A stretch of DNA of 64,000 nt from Cytobacillus oceanisediminis (GTDB taxonomy: Bacteria; Bacillota; Bacilli; Bacillales; Cytobacillaceae), in assembly GCF_003182355.1 (NCBI RefSeq), contig NZ_QGTW01000012.1:124001-188000 (forward strand), given 5' to 3'. The notes beneath the pieces are model-generated. The model was not told the DNA's origin and made no database searches. It saw only the letters and a program-made list of their open reading frames with translations. The translations under genes and the position numbers were made by a program. This document shows positions 25,979-34,867 of the stretch, piece after piece; within the stretch, counting starts at the first letter, position 1; the number at the start of each line of letters is the position of its first letter.

Positions 25979-26164
25979 TCTTTTTCCCTCCAAATTAAAT
26001 GATACAAATGGAATAATTAACAGCAAAAAAGCGGAACTTATATTATTAAGATTAGTGGTGCCAGTAAGTTTAAAAAAATGCTTTCACAAAGTATAGCAAA
26101 ACCAAACCCCTTTTTCATTTCATTGGACTGAATTGGGGCCAACAACCAAAATGGAGTGTTAAAT

Positions 26165-27298
26165 ATGAAGGCAGTTACTTATCAGGGTCCCAATCGTGTT
26201 GCTGTTACGAATGCAGATGACCCGAAGCTCGAAAAAAAAGATGATATTATCGTTAAAATAACGTCAACGGCGATCTGCGGATCGGATTTACACTTATATC
26301 AGGGGAATATGCCCCTTCCTGAAGGCTATATTATCGGCCATGAACCTATGGGCATTGTAGAAGAAACAGGCCCTGAGGTGACAAAAGTGAAAAAAGGCGA
26401 CAGAGTTGTCATCCCATTTAATGTATCTTGCGGACAGTGTATTTATTGCCAGCAGGATCAAACCAGCCAATGCGATAACTCCAATCCGCATTATGATTCG
26501 GGAGGTTATTTTGGATACACTGAAAAATTTGGAAATCACCCTGGAGGGCAGGCGGAATATTTAAAAGTTCCTTTCGGCAATTACACACCATTTCTTGTTC
26601 CGGAATCGTGTGAATTGGAAGATGAGTCCCTGTTATTTTTATCTGATGTCCTTCCTACTGCCTACTGGAGTGTTGTAAATGCAGGCGTTAAAAAAGGTGA
26701 TACTGTCATTGTCCTGGGCTGTGGGCCCGTTGGTTTAATGGCACAGAAATTTGCATGGATGGAAGGAGCCGAGCGGGTCATTGCGGTTGATTATCTCGAT
26801 TACCGAATCAACCATGCCAAGGCAACGAATAAGGTTGAAGTCTCCGATTTCACAAAGTACCCGGATATGGGAGAGCATTTAAAAGAAATTACTCATGGAG
26901 GCGCTGATGTTGTGATTGATTGTGTCGGCATGGACGGCAAAAAGTCACCTCTTGAGTTTATTGAGCAAAAGTTAAAGCTTCAAGGCGGAACATTGGGGCC
27001 GATTCAAATTGCGACAAAAGCTGTCAGAAAAACAGGAACTGTCCAAATTACCGGGGTTTATGGTGCAAATTACAATATGTTCCCGCTGGGTGCCTTTTTC
27101 ACCAGAAACATTACGCTGAAAATGGGACAGGCACCTGTCATCCCATTTATGTCTATGCTGTATGAAAAAATTGTAAACAAAGAATTCGATCCAAAGGACA
27201 TTATCACGCATAAGATGAATCTTAAGGATGCAAGCCATGGGTATAAAATCTTTAATGGGCATGAAGATGATTGCATTAAAGTGATTTTAAAGCCTTAA
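26165..27298 (+). CDS. Zinc-dependent alcohol dehydrogenase (formaldehyde-dehydrogenase-like)
   Basis: This is a medium-chain dehydrogenase/reductase of 377 aa. The catalytic zinc ligands appear in ICGSDLH and GHEP, the structural-zinc cysteines in CGQCIYCQQDQTSQC, and the NAD fold in VLGCGPVGLMA. The inserted region around residues 105-125 (NPHYDSGGYFGYTEKFGNHPGG) matches glutathione-independent formaldehyde dehydrogenase-like enzymes. Start ATG 26165 follows GGAG by eight bases. Confidence 0.9.
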   Translation: MKAVTYQGPNRVAVTNADDPKLEKKDDIIVKITSTAICGSDLHLYQGNMPLPEGYIIGHEPMGIVEETGPEVTKVKKGDRVVIPFNVSCGQCIYCQQDQTSQCDNSNPHYDSGGYFGYTEKFGNHPGGQAEYLKVPFGNYTPFLVPESCELEDESLLFLSDVLPTAYWSVVNAGVKKGDTVIVLGCGPVGLMAQKFAWMEGAERVIAVDYLDYRINHAKATNKVEVSDFTKYPDMGEHLKEITHGGADVVIDCVGMDGKKSPLEFIEQKLKLQGGTLGPIQIATKAVRKTGTVQITGVYGANYNMFPLGAFFTRNITLKMGQAPVIPFMSMLYEKIVNKEFDPKDIITHKMNLKDASHGYKIFNGHEDDCIKVILKP

Positions 27299-27302
27299 TT
27301 AT

Positions 27303-27335
27303 GAAAAGCCTGCTGTTTTACCAGCAGGCTTTTTC
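27303..27335 (+). terminator. Bidirectional terminator
   Basis: AAAAGCCTGCTG and CAGCAGGCTTTTT pair around a short loop, between converging adh and endonuclease IV genes. Confidence 0.8.
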
Positions 27336-27352
27336 AAATTGTATCTGGGCTG

Positions 27353-28201
27353 CTAACCCCATTTTTTTATAAGAAGCGCTACCTCATCTGAATGTTTTAT
27401 TCCTTCATCGGACGGCGTCTCAAGGATAAAAGGCAGCTTTTTAAATGGCTCTGCTTTTACCAACTCATCAAACTGTTTTTCGGTTATATGTCCTCTGTTG
27501 AATATATTGGCGTGCCGGTCCTTACCAGAACCCGCCGGATATTTGGAATTATTAAAATGAATAGCTATTAAATGTTCAAAATAGTTCAGATTTTCTCCTT
27601 TTTGAAGGAAATGTTCAAGGTTGTCCCCATTCAAGAGATCGCTTGCGTAAGCATGGCAGGTATCCAGGCAGAAGCCAATTTTATCCGGGTAATCACATAA
27701 GCTGCGGACCTGAACAAGTTCCTCTATTGTCGTTCCCATTGTCCCAGGCTGGCCGGCAGTGTTTTCAAGCAGAATCAAACAAGGTTCGTTCCACTGGCTA
27801 AGCACTTTATTGAGCATCTCGATCATTAATTGATAGCCGGCAAGCGGATCACTGCTTCTTATCGGACTCCCGAAATGCACGACTACTCCCGCAGAACCAT
27901 AGGCATTGGCTATTTCAAGGTCATTCAGCAGAGACTTAATAGTAATATCTCTTTTCTCCGGCTGTGGAGTCAGGCTGGTCGGATAGGGTGTGTGTGCGAT
28001 AGAAAAGATCCCATGCTCTTCGCAAAAATCCCTGCAAAGCTTAGCGTCCTCCTGATTAAAATTCTTTACAGTTAGGCTCCTCGGGTTTTTGGGGAAATAC
28101 TGATAGGCGGAAGCATTCATTCTTTGAGCAGCTTTTGCAGCCCCTAAATAGCCTTCTCTAATGCTTAAATGGCAGCCAAATAACATTCTGATCGCATCCA
28201 A
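27353..28201 (-). CDS. nfo: Deoxyribonuclease IV (AP endonuclease)
   Basis: This cleaves DNA 5' to abasic sites in base excision repair. TIM-barrel motifs are visible: GCHLSI, VVHFGS, LLENTAGQ, GFCLDTCHAYASG-like CLDTCHAYASDL, AIHFNNSK and RHANIFNRGHI, which supply the three-zinc ligands. Length about 282 aa is normal. The start is the TTG at 28201 with AGGA just upstream; an ATG at 28186 is the alternative. It lies 15 bases after the Suv3-like helicase gene, so the two are probably cotranscribed. Confidence 0.92.
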   Translation of the reverse strand: MDAIRMLFGCHLSIREGYLGAAKAAQRMNASAYQYFPKNPRSLTVKNFNQEDAKLCRDFCEEHGIFSIAHTPYPTSLTPQPEKRDITIKSLLNDLEIANAYGSAGVVVHFGSPIRSSDPLAGYQLMIEMLNKVLSQWNEPCLILLENTAGQPGTMGTTIEELVQVRSLCDYPDKIGFCLDTCHAYASDLLNGDNLEHFLQKGENLNYFEHLIAIHFNNSKYPAGSGKDRHANIFNRGHITEKQFDELVKAEPFKKLPFILETPSDEGIKHSDEVALLIKKWG

Positions 28202-28216
28202 TCATTCCTGGATTGT

Positions 28217-30793
28217 TTACTTTCTATAATAATTATATCTCTTCCTGGAGCGGGCAGTATGGCACTCATCACAAATTTGAAATTCATGTTCCCAAGGAAG
28301 CTTTTTGCCGCATCTCCGGCATTTTCTTGAGAGCTCCTTAATGTCAGTTTTCAGCCTTTCATGAACATGGTCGCTTATTTCCTCCCTTAACCTTTCCCAA
28401 TATAGTGCTTCGGTTCTCTGTTCAAGCCGGTAAAGAAACAGAAGGTGCAGGCCAATTGCCTTGTATGTGAGTTCCAATTCCTCCAGGCTGCGGTTTTTTA
28501 TACGCGGCTCAGGCAGCTCAACACCATCAATTATGGCATACATGGTCTCTTCCCATTGCCGTACAAGATCATGCTCTTTTTTTGAGAACGGGAGATGGAG
28601 AAAGCCGTACAGATCCATAATACCAAGTTTAGCTTCTATTTCAGTTCCGCGGATCCGCTCGTATAAATCTCTTTCCTCTGTTAAAGCCGCTTTTTTGGTG
28701 CCTTTAGGGCTTTCGAACTTATCCCATAGCTCAAAAAAAGTGCCTAAATCACGATAATACCTTTGAAATCTTTCAAATACAGTATTTGTCGGGGCAATCG
28801 CAAAGGTATGGACAGGTTCATCTTCCATTTCAAGTAATGCCTTCATTCTTTTAATATCTTTGGTAAACGCTACTTTCCCAATATTATATAAGCCTTTGCG
28901 GCCGGCTCTCCCAGCAATTTGCTTAACCTCCTGTGAAGTAAGCAGCCGCCTCTTTGTACCGTCAAACTTCTCATTTTCGAGAAAAACAATTCTGCGAATT
29001 GGCAGGTTAAGCCCCATCCCAATAGCATCAGTTGAAACGATCACGGACGTTTCGCCATTAATAAAGCGCAGTACCTGTTTCTTTCTTGTTTCAGGCGGCA
29101 TGGAGCCGTAGATCATACTAACCGAGTGGCCGTCCTGCTGTAGCCTTGAGGCTGTTTCCAGCACTCTTTTCCTGGAAAAACAGATAAGCGCGTCCCCTTT
29201 CCTAACATGCTTGAATTTAAATTCCTTTGCTTCCACTTCGAGCGGAATATCGCGGCTATATTCATTAAGCACGATGGCAGCATCTCCAAGAAGCTGGAGC
29301 ATCATGCTTTTTGCACTTCGGCTGCCGATAATATGCACTTCATTGGCATTCGCTTTTGTGATGGCTTTATACCATGAGAAACCACGATCCTTATCCGTAA
29401 TCATCTGGGCTTCATCAATAACAATCACATCAAAAAAATCTTTTTCATGAAACATTTCAACCGTACATGAGAGATGCTGCGATCCGGATACCAATTTTTC
29501 TTCTTCCCCTGTTTTTAACGAACAAGGTACTTCGTCACGGTTTAGCTTATCGTATACTTCCAGAGCAAGCAGCCTAAGAGGGGCCAGGTACATACCGCTG
29601 CTTGCCCGCTTCATTCCTTCAAGAGCATGATGGGTTTTCCCTGTATTGGTTTCGCCAATGTGGAGAACATAGCGTTTGGCCCGTTCAAGTGAAGGACTGT
29701 ATTCCTGTCCGAAAATATACTCCAGCATACGGGCTTCTTCTTCTTTTTTCCGCTGCTGTTCGGCTAATTCCTCTGCTTTTTTTCGTTCTCTGTCTTCAAG
29801 GTCCCTTTCAAATAACTCCTTATGGATAGAGGGGTCAAATGGAATGTCAGCGAGCTTTAGCAGATCCTCAACATATTCTTCCTGAATACTTTCAAAAAAG
29901 CTCTCATTGATATCATGAAGAGTATGGGCAATCAGCTTTTTAACCGCCTTCCCAGTTAGCGGCTTACCATAAGTTTCTTCATACTCCTCGAACAGCTCAA
30001 CCGGAAGATTTTGCAGGACTAGGGTTTGCAGTGTATCGGAAAGATATCCGGAAATGTTGTTCTTATACACATAGTAATAGGTTTCGTATTCAAAATACCC
30101 CTTGCCCCAGTGCAGGGTTTTATGGATATTTCCAGTCAGTTCGCCAAGGAAATCAGCCATTGCCTTATACTCGTCGGGATGAAAGTCTCCTGCTTCCTCA
30201 AGCTTCTCTTCCAGTGCAAAGGTATCGACCGGACAGTATCTTGTTTTGTTTTTAAAATCCGATGCCAATTGCTTTGCTGTCATATGTCTTATATATAAAT
30301 AAAGAAGGCTATATTCCTGTTCAATGATTTTATCAATTTTCTCTTCAATCGTTTCGCGGATAAGATACTTTTTTTGCTGCAGGCTTTCTTCTTCAGCTTT
30401 TTGAAGAAAATGGGCTCTTGCTTTCTTATAGCGGTCTTCCCATTCCTCATTTTTGCTTTCGAACCTATCATTAAGCCATTCTGAGGTATTAAAAGGCTGA
30501 TAATCCCTCATCTCAGTTCTAAATAAATGATTGATCAATTTCCTGTCTACGTTCTCTGTTTCGTATCCTTTGTCGCTTAAATACTTCTTTTTTTCGTGCT
30601 TTGAAATTTTAGTGGTAATTTTATTAAGCCAGACATTCACCCAGATTTGGTCGATATAATGGAACCTTTCAGACAGGTATTCCTTATAAGTCGGCATGTC
30701 CTCTTTACTTCCAAGATAGCGGTCGACATCTTCCAGTATTTTTATTTTCGTATGCTCTGCAGCATTATCGTAAATTTGTTCAAGCTGATTCAT
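28217..30793 (-). CDS. Suv3-like superfamily 2 RNA/DNA helicase with C-terminal zinc ribbon
   Basis: This is an 858 aa protein with a long helical N-terminal region (about residues 1-370, including a charged coiled coil ending EEEARMLEYIF), then a helicase core: Walker A GETNTGKT, VIDEAQM for motif II, STDAIGMGLNLPI, and QIAGRAGRKGLY for motif VI. GETN-GKT with DEAQM is the Suv3 signature rather than a general DEAD/DEAH one. At the C-terminus CRRCGKK ... CDEC forms a zinc ribbon. I use the ATG at 30793 after GGGGAACGG. Confidence 0.85.
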   Translation of the reverse strand: MNQLEQIYDNAAEHTKIKILEDVDRYLGSKEDMPTYKEYLSERFHYIDQIWVNVWLNKITTKISKHEKKKYLSDKGYETENVDRKLINHLFRTEMRDYQPFNTSEWLNDRFESKNEEWEDRYKKARAHFLQKAEEESLQQKKYLIRETIEEKIDKIIEQEYSLLYLYIRHMTAKQLASDFKNKTRYCPVDTFALEEKLEEAGDFHPDEYKAMADFLGELTGNIHKTLHWGKGYFEYETYYYVYKNNISGYLSDTLQTLVLQNLPVELFEEYEETYGKPLTGKAVKKLIAHTLHDINESFFESIQEEYVEDLLKLADIPFDPSIHKELFERDLEDRERKKAEELAEQQRKKEEEARMLEYIFGQEYSPSLERAKRYVLHIGETNTGKTHHALEGMKRASSGMYLAPLRLLALEVYDKLNRDEVPCSLKTGEEEKLVSGSQHLSCTVEMFHEKDFFDVIVIDEAQMITDKDRGFSWYKAITKANANEVHIIGSRSAKSMMLQLLGDAAIVLNEYSRDIPLEVEAKEFKFKHVRKGDALICFSRKRVLETASRLQQDGHSVSMIYGSMPPETRKKQVLRFINGETSVIVSTDAIGMGLNLPIRRIVFLENEKFDGTKRRLLTSQEVKQIAGRAGRKGLYNIGKVAFTKDIKRMKALLEMEDEPVHTFAIAPTNTVFERFQRYYRDLGTFFELWDKFESPKGTKKAALTEERDLYERIRGTEIEAKLGIMDLYGFLHLPFSKKEHDLVRQWEETMYAIIDGVELPEPRIKNRSLEELELTYKAIGLHLLFLYRLEQRTEALYWERLREEISDHVHERLKTDIKELSRKCRRCGKKLPWEHEFQICDECHTARSRKRYNYYRK

Positions 30794-30910
30794 GTTCCGT
30801 TCCCCTTTAAACATCACAATTAGTTTGTGCTGTAATCATTATGTATTAGGTTATGTATCATAACGAAAAATTAAGTAGTCTTCATTTTACCATCTTTTGA
30901 AAAAATATCA

Positions 30911-30939
30911 TTGACAGAAAACTGAAACGGTCATATAAT
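30911..30939 (+). promoter_or_regulatory. Strong sigma-A promoter of the yceI-like gene
   Basis: TTGACA-N17-TATAAT, fully consensus, 65 bases before the start codon. Confidence 0.9.
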
Positions 30940-30986
30940 TTATCTAGAATTAAAATATCTCGAATTCAAAACAATTGAATTCAAAC
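30940..30986. promoter_or_regulatory. Likely repressor operator over the yceI-like transcription start
   Basis: TATCT(A/C)GAATT occurs twice 15 bp apart and is followed by two GAATTC words in inverted arrangement (TTGAATTCAA). TATCTCGAATTC is one half of the MhqR-type operator as I remember it. The site overlaps the predicted start, as expected of a repressor. Confidence 0.5.
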
Positions 30987-31003
30987 AAATGGAGGAGAAA
31001 ATA

Positions 31004-31537
31004 ATGGCAAAAACAAAATGGGCTGTTGATCGAGTACACAGCAGCGTTGACTTTTCAATCAAACATATGATGATCGCAAACGTGAAAGGAAGCTTTAATA
31101 GCTTCGATGCAGAGATCGAAGCAGATCCTGCAGATTTAACAACAGCGCACATTCAATTTAATGTAGAACTTTCGAGTATTGACACACGCAATGAAGACCG
31201 TGATAACCATCTGCGTTCAGCTGATTTCTTTGATGTTGAAAACCACCCGAAAATGACGTTCAAATCAACAAGCATCGCAAGCAAAGGTGACGATGAGTAT
31301 GATGTAACAGGGGATCTAACGATTCATGGAGTAACAAAACCTGAAACGTTTACGGTTACTTATGAGGGTTCTGGAAAAGATCCTTGGGGCAATGAAAAAG
31401 TGGGCTTCAGTGCTGCGGGCGTAATTAAGCGCAGCGATTACGGCTTAACATGGAACTCTGCCCTTGAAACTGGCGGTGTCCTTGTGGGCGATAAAGTGAA
31501 AATTGATCTGCAAATCCAGGCTGCCAAAGCTGAATAA
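31004..31537 (+). CDS. YceI family lipocalin-like protein
   Basis: This is a 177 aa beta-barrel protein that in relatives binds polyisoprenoids or quinone-like lipids. It starts TKWAVDRVHSSVDFSIKHMM and has DRDNHLRSADFFDVENHPKMTF and GVTKPETFTVTYEG, all family hallmarks. No signal peptide, so cytosolic. GGAGGAGAAAATA precedes the ATG. A consensus promoter and repeated operator words upstream suggest a strongly induced stress gene. Confidence 0.9.
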   Translation: MAKTKWAVDRVHSSVDFSIKHMMIANVKGSFNSFDAEIEADPADLTTAHIQFNVELSSIDTRNEDRDNHLRSADFFDVENHPKMTFKSTSIASKGDDEYDVTGDLTIHGVTKPETFTVTYEGSGKDPWGNEKVGFSAAGVIKRSDYGLTWNSALETGGVLVGDKVKIDLQIQAAKAE

Positions 31538-31546
31538 GTCAGGAAA

Positions 31547-31581
31547 AGGGCAGGAATCCGAAATGGAGTCCTGCCTTTTTA
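31547..31581 (+). terminator. Bidirectional terminator
   Basis: AAAGGGCAGGA and TCCTGCCTTTTT pair around a 13-nt loop, between converging yceI-like and dacC genes. Confidence 0.8.
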
Positions 31582-31590
31582 GTTTGCTCT

Positions 31591-33075
31591 TTATTGGTCA
31601 GCTAATAATTTGGCAATTTGGTCTTCAATTAATTTTCCTTGAGAACCGTCCGTTAAGTTATTTAGTACAATTGAGAAGATCAGCTTTTCTCCGCCAGTTG
31701 TTGTGACATACCCCGATAATGAACTCACTGTAGAGATTGAACCGGTTTTTGCTTTAACATTTCCAACAGCATTGGAGTTCTTCATTCGATTCCGAAGAGT
31801 CCCTCCCTCCATCCGGTTTGTGTTCCCCGCAATCGGCAGGGAATTTAAATAGGAAGGGAACCATTCTTTATCTTGTACTTCGAAAAGCAGCTTTGAAATT
31901 TCGTTTGCCGGAATTAAGTTTACATGTGAAATTCCTGAACCGTCACGGATTACTAGAGTTTCTTTATCCATGCCAAAAGTCTTGACCTTTTCTTCTAAAA
32001 CCTCCAGGCCTTTTTCCCAGCTGCCTTCCTTTTTTTCGACCTTGCCCATTTCCTTGATGAGTGTCTCGGCATGTCCGTTATTGCTTAATTTCATAAATGG
32101 AATAAGCAGTTCTGATAGAGGCATGGATTGATGCTCTGAAAGAACTTTTGCGCCTTCAGGCGAAGCAGACGCTATAATCTTCCCCTGCAGCTTGATGCCT
32201 TGCTCTGCGAGAGATCGTTTAAATAAATCAAGTGCATAACCTGTCGGCTCCCAAACAGCGATCCATTCCCTTGATCGGCTTCCGCCAACAGGAATATCTC
32301 CTTCAATCGTTACAGTGTTTTTGCCGTGGTCACGTTCAATGGAAATATCCTTGCTTTCTCCTTCTGCTACTGTCTTTGCATTATTAACAATCTTTATGTA
32401 ATCCGTTTCAGGCACCATTTTTACTACTGGCTCTTGTCCAGCTTTTTCTCCAGGGTACACCTCTACAATCACGGTTCCTGCATCATAATCTTCGTTTGGT
32501 GAAGCAGTCAATGCTGAAACCTGTGCACCGTAATACCAGGATTCATCGCTCCAGGATAGGTCTGTTGAATAGCGCTCATCATCATACCAGGTGTCATCAC
32601 CGATCAGGTTACCATGAATCACTTTGATGCCTGCTTCCTTTACCTTTGCTGCGAATGCATCAAAGTCCTCTTTTAAAAGAGTGGGATCTCCTTTTCCTTT
32701 TAAAATCAGATCACCTTGCAGAGTCTGTCCGTTCAGCGAACCCGTATGAAGAAGTTCTGTTTTGAACTTATAATTTTCACCCAAAGTATCCAACGCTGCA
32801 GCTGCAGTCAGAAGCTTCATATTGGAAGCTGGCCGTAAGCGAATATCTCCTATATGGTCATAAATCAATTCTCCTGTTTCTGCATTGCGTATACTGACCC
32901 CGGCCAGTGCTCCATGTAAAATTGGGTCATTGTTAAGAATGTGGTTTAGTTGCTGTACCAGATCGCTTCCTTCTTCTGTTGCATTTACCTGTGGTGATTC
33001 CGTTTGGGAAAAAGGAACAAATGCGAGTACAAGAATCAGTAACATGCTAAAACTTAATTTCAGTGTTTTTTTCAT
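31591..33075 (-). CDS. dacC: D-alanyl-D-alanine carboxypeptidase/endopeptidase (PBP4a, S13 family)
   Basis: This is a secreted low-molecular-mass penicillin-binding protein that trims peptidoglycan stem peptides. There is a signal peptide (residues 1-30), the active-site SNMK at 84-87, SNN(G) and KTG (KTGSIS) motifs, and a large insertion between the first two motifs as in PBP4a/DacB. 494 aa matches B. subtilis PBP4a. Single gene ending at the shared terminator. Confidence 0.9.
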   Translation of the reverse strand: MKKTLKLSFSMLLILVLAFVPFSQTESPQVNATEEGSDLVQQLNHILNNDPILHGALAGVSIRNAETGELIYDHIGDIRLRPASNMKLLTAAAALDTLGENYKFKTELLHTGSLNGQTLQGDLILKGKGDPTLLKEDFDAFAAKVKEAGIKVIHGNLIGDDTWYDDERYSTDLSWSDESWYYGAQVSALTASPNEDYDAGTVIVEVYPGEKAGQEPVVKMVPETDYIKIVNNAKTVAEGESKDISIERDHGKNTVTIEGDIPVGGSRSREWIAVWEPTGYALDLFKRSLAEQGIKLQGKIIASASPEGAKVLSEHQSMPLSELLIPFMKLSNNGHAETLIKEMGKVEKKEGSWEKGLEVLEEKVKTFGMDKETLVIRDGSGISHVNLIPANEISKLLFEVQDKEWFPSYLNSLPIAGNTNRMEGGTLRNRMKNSNAVGNVKAKTGSISTVSSLSGYVTTTGGEKLIFSIVLNNLTDGSQGKLIEDQIAKLLADQ

Positions 33076-33327
33076 TTGTATAAGCCACCTTTCATTTCTA
33101 GTTCCTAACCTTTTCTTTTTTGAAAGGTGAGTTCCCTTTATTTCCAGTATGAGGAAAAAGATTCATTTTTATCTACTTCACTATTTTATTCTCCTCTTTG
33201 AAAGTTATGAGGACTGGCTCAACATACCCAGATTTTTTTAAGTGAATTTATTATAAAAAATTAATCTTAAAATTTTTATGAAAAATGGTATGATAGAGAA
33301 AAAGTGGATTTTTTAAGGAGTGGAAAA

Positions 33328-33585
33328 ATGAGTGTACATAAAGCAATATCAGAACATGTTGGCAAACAAAATAAAATCATAACGAGTTTCGCAGCTCTTG
33401 ATCAGGAACGCGAATATTATATTGAACAAGCTTTGGATAACTGCAAAAAGGGTTTGCCATTTTCTGCGGATAAGATAAATGAAGTAACCTCGAGGATTAA
33501 TGAATTATCTAAACAGGGCATTGTACCTGCCAGAAAGTTGGTAACAATGGATATGATTAAGGAATATGCATCAAGAATAAAATAG
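33328..33585 (+). CDS. Small conserved protein, DUF2533/YpbS-like
   Basis: This is an 85 aa helical protein, MSVHKAISEHVGKQNKIITSF, resembling B. subtilis YpbS; function unknown. AAGGAG lies eight bases before the ATG at 33328, so eight codons upstream in frame are excluded. Confidence 0.7.
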   Translation: MSVHKAISEHVGKQNKIITSFAALDQEREYYIEQALDNCKKGLPFSADKINEVTSRINELSKQGIVPARKLVTMDMIKEYASRIK

Positions 33586-33663
33586 GTATTTCTAATTAGT
33601 GGAAACCCTGTATTTCTTTGGAATGCAGGGTTTTTACTGATGATTCCACGTAATTATCGATTA

Positions 33664-33981
33664 TCAGTGAGGGTATAAAGGGTCATATAAATACTCCTGC
33701 AAATCTAGTATTCCTTTTGGAGAAACATAAATTTCTTCTTTTTCAAGCAGTTCTCTCTGAAGGTTAAAAGAAAGGTCATCTTTAAAGCCTATCTCCCCTT
33801 TCCCGTTTACAACCCGATGCCAAGGCAGCAGATGTTTTTCACTTAGGGAGTGAAGGATCCGGACTACCTGCCTTGCACCCCGCGGACTGCCGGCAAGTTT
33901 TGCAATTTGTCCATATGTCATAACTTTTCCGGAAGGGATGTTTTGGATAATCTTAATAGCTTTTACGGTAAACGGCTGCAT
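33664..33981 (-). CDS. Alkyltransferase-like (ATL) DNA-binding protein
   Basis: This is a 105 aa relative of O6-alkylguanine-DNA methyltransferase that lacks alkyl transfer: the active-site PCHRV is PWHRV here, with Trp54 replacing Cys. The DNA-binding helix-turn-helix (SGKVMTYGQIAKLAGSPRGARQVV) is intact. Known ATLs bind alkylated bases and hand them to nucleotide excision repair. Single gene. Confidence 0.9.
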   Translation of the reverse strand: MQPFTVKAIKIIQNIPSGKVMTYGQIAKLAGSPRGARQVVRILHSLSEKHLLPWHRVVNGKGEIGFKDDLSFNLQRELLEKEEIYVSPKGILDLQEYLYDPLYPH

Positions 33982-34025
33982 ATGAAGGCTCCTCTGACTA
34001 GTTGTTTATAGCGTTATTATAAACG

Positions 34026-34056
34026 AAAAACCGCCTGAATTCAGGCGGTTTCTCTT
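34026..34056 (-). terminator. Terminator after the endonuclease gene
   Basis: AACCGCCTGAATTCAGGCGGTT is a perfect palindrome-type stem followed by T residues on the minus strand's far side; it directly follows the endonuclease stop. Confidence 0.75.
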
Positions 34057-34867
34057 ATAAGCCGAGCATTTCTTTTGCACGTTCAGGATAATCAATGAAG
34101 GGATTGCGGTTTCCCTGCAGATCCTGGATTGCTGCGTTTCTGTGCTTTTCATATAAATTCACAGGATTTTCTTTATGCCATTTCAGCAAAAGGTTCAGAT
34201 CCATTTTGGATTCCATCCTGATCACTTTTTTATATCTTATTGCAAAATAGAATACTGCCCGTGCGGCGATCCCTTTTCCGTATTCAGGTTCAAACTTCTC
34301 ATTTTCTGCCATTCCGCAGCCGTTTCGAATATTCTCTCCTTGGAATTCAGGAACATATGACTCAAAATCATAGTATGGAAAGTTGCTTCTCATACTATTG
34401 CATGCAGGTTCGCAAGCAAAAAGATGATGAAGATCCCCTTTCATCGGCTCTTTTTCTCCAAACCAGGATTGGGGCACAACATGCTCAGTATTAAAGATGA
34501 TCCTTCCCTTACTAATAAAACCTTCTTCTTGTATCGTTTTTAAGAGCTTTAAATCCTGATCAATTATTTTAAGAGGATCAAGTCCTTGGCCAGAATATAA
34601 ACTCTTAAGCTTGCGGTTTTCCTGCAAGTCTACCCATGGGTAGACATATTGGTGTGGTGAATAATCCAAGTGAGTAGTATGAGTATTCACCAAAAGTGAA
34701 TAGAGCTGATCAAATATATTATCTTGTTCAAAATTGATGCTATTGTAATACTCCTCTTGCTTGACTAAATCCAGCTGGGAATCGTAATATATTTCGTTTT
34801 GAACACTATTAATATGTTTTGCCTGAGCAGTAATCCATTCCTCGGAAATGCTCTTAATCTTAATCAT
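34055..34867 (-). CDS. Endonuclease I / Bsn-type nuclease, no signal peptide
   Basis: This is a 270 aa nuclease of the His-Me (endonuclease I) family. The core reads NTEHVVPQSWF ... GDLHHLFACEPACNSMRSN, with the catalytic His in EHVVPQ and the metal ligand Asn region, and NRNPFIDYPE near the end. B. subtilis homologues (Bsn, YhcR type) are secreted, but this one has no signal peptide. It overlaps the ispA stop by 4 bases (ATGA), so it is translated with an intracellular protease. Confidence 0.85.
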   Translation of the reverse strand: MIKIKSISEEWITAQAKHINSVQNEIYYDSQLDLVKQEEYYNSINFEQDNIFDQLYSLLVNTHTTHLDYSPHQYVYPWVDLQENRKLKSLYSGQGLDPLKIIDQDLKLLKTIQEEGFISKGRIIFNTEHVVPQSWFGEKEPMKGDLHHLFACEPACNSMRSNFPYYDFESYVPEFQGENIRNGCGMAENEKFEPEYGKGIAARAVFYFAIRYKKVIRMESKMDLNLLLKWHKENPVNLYEKHRNAAIQDLQGNRNPFIDYPERAKEMLGL

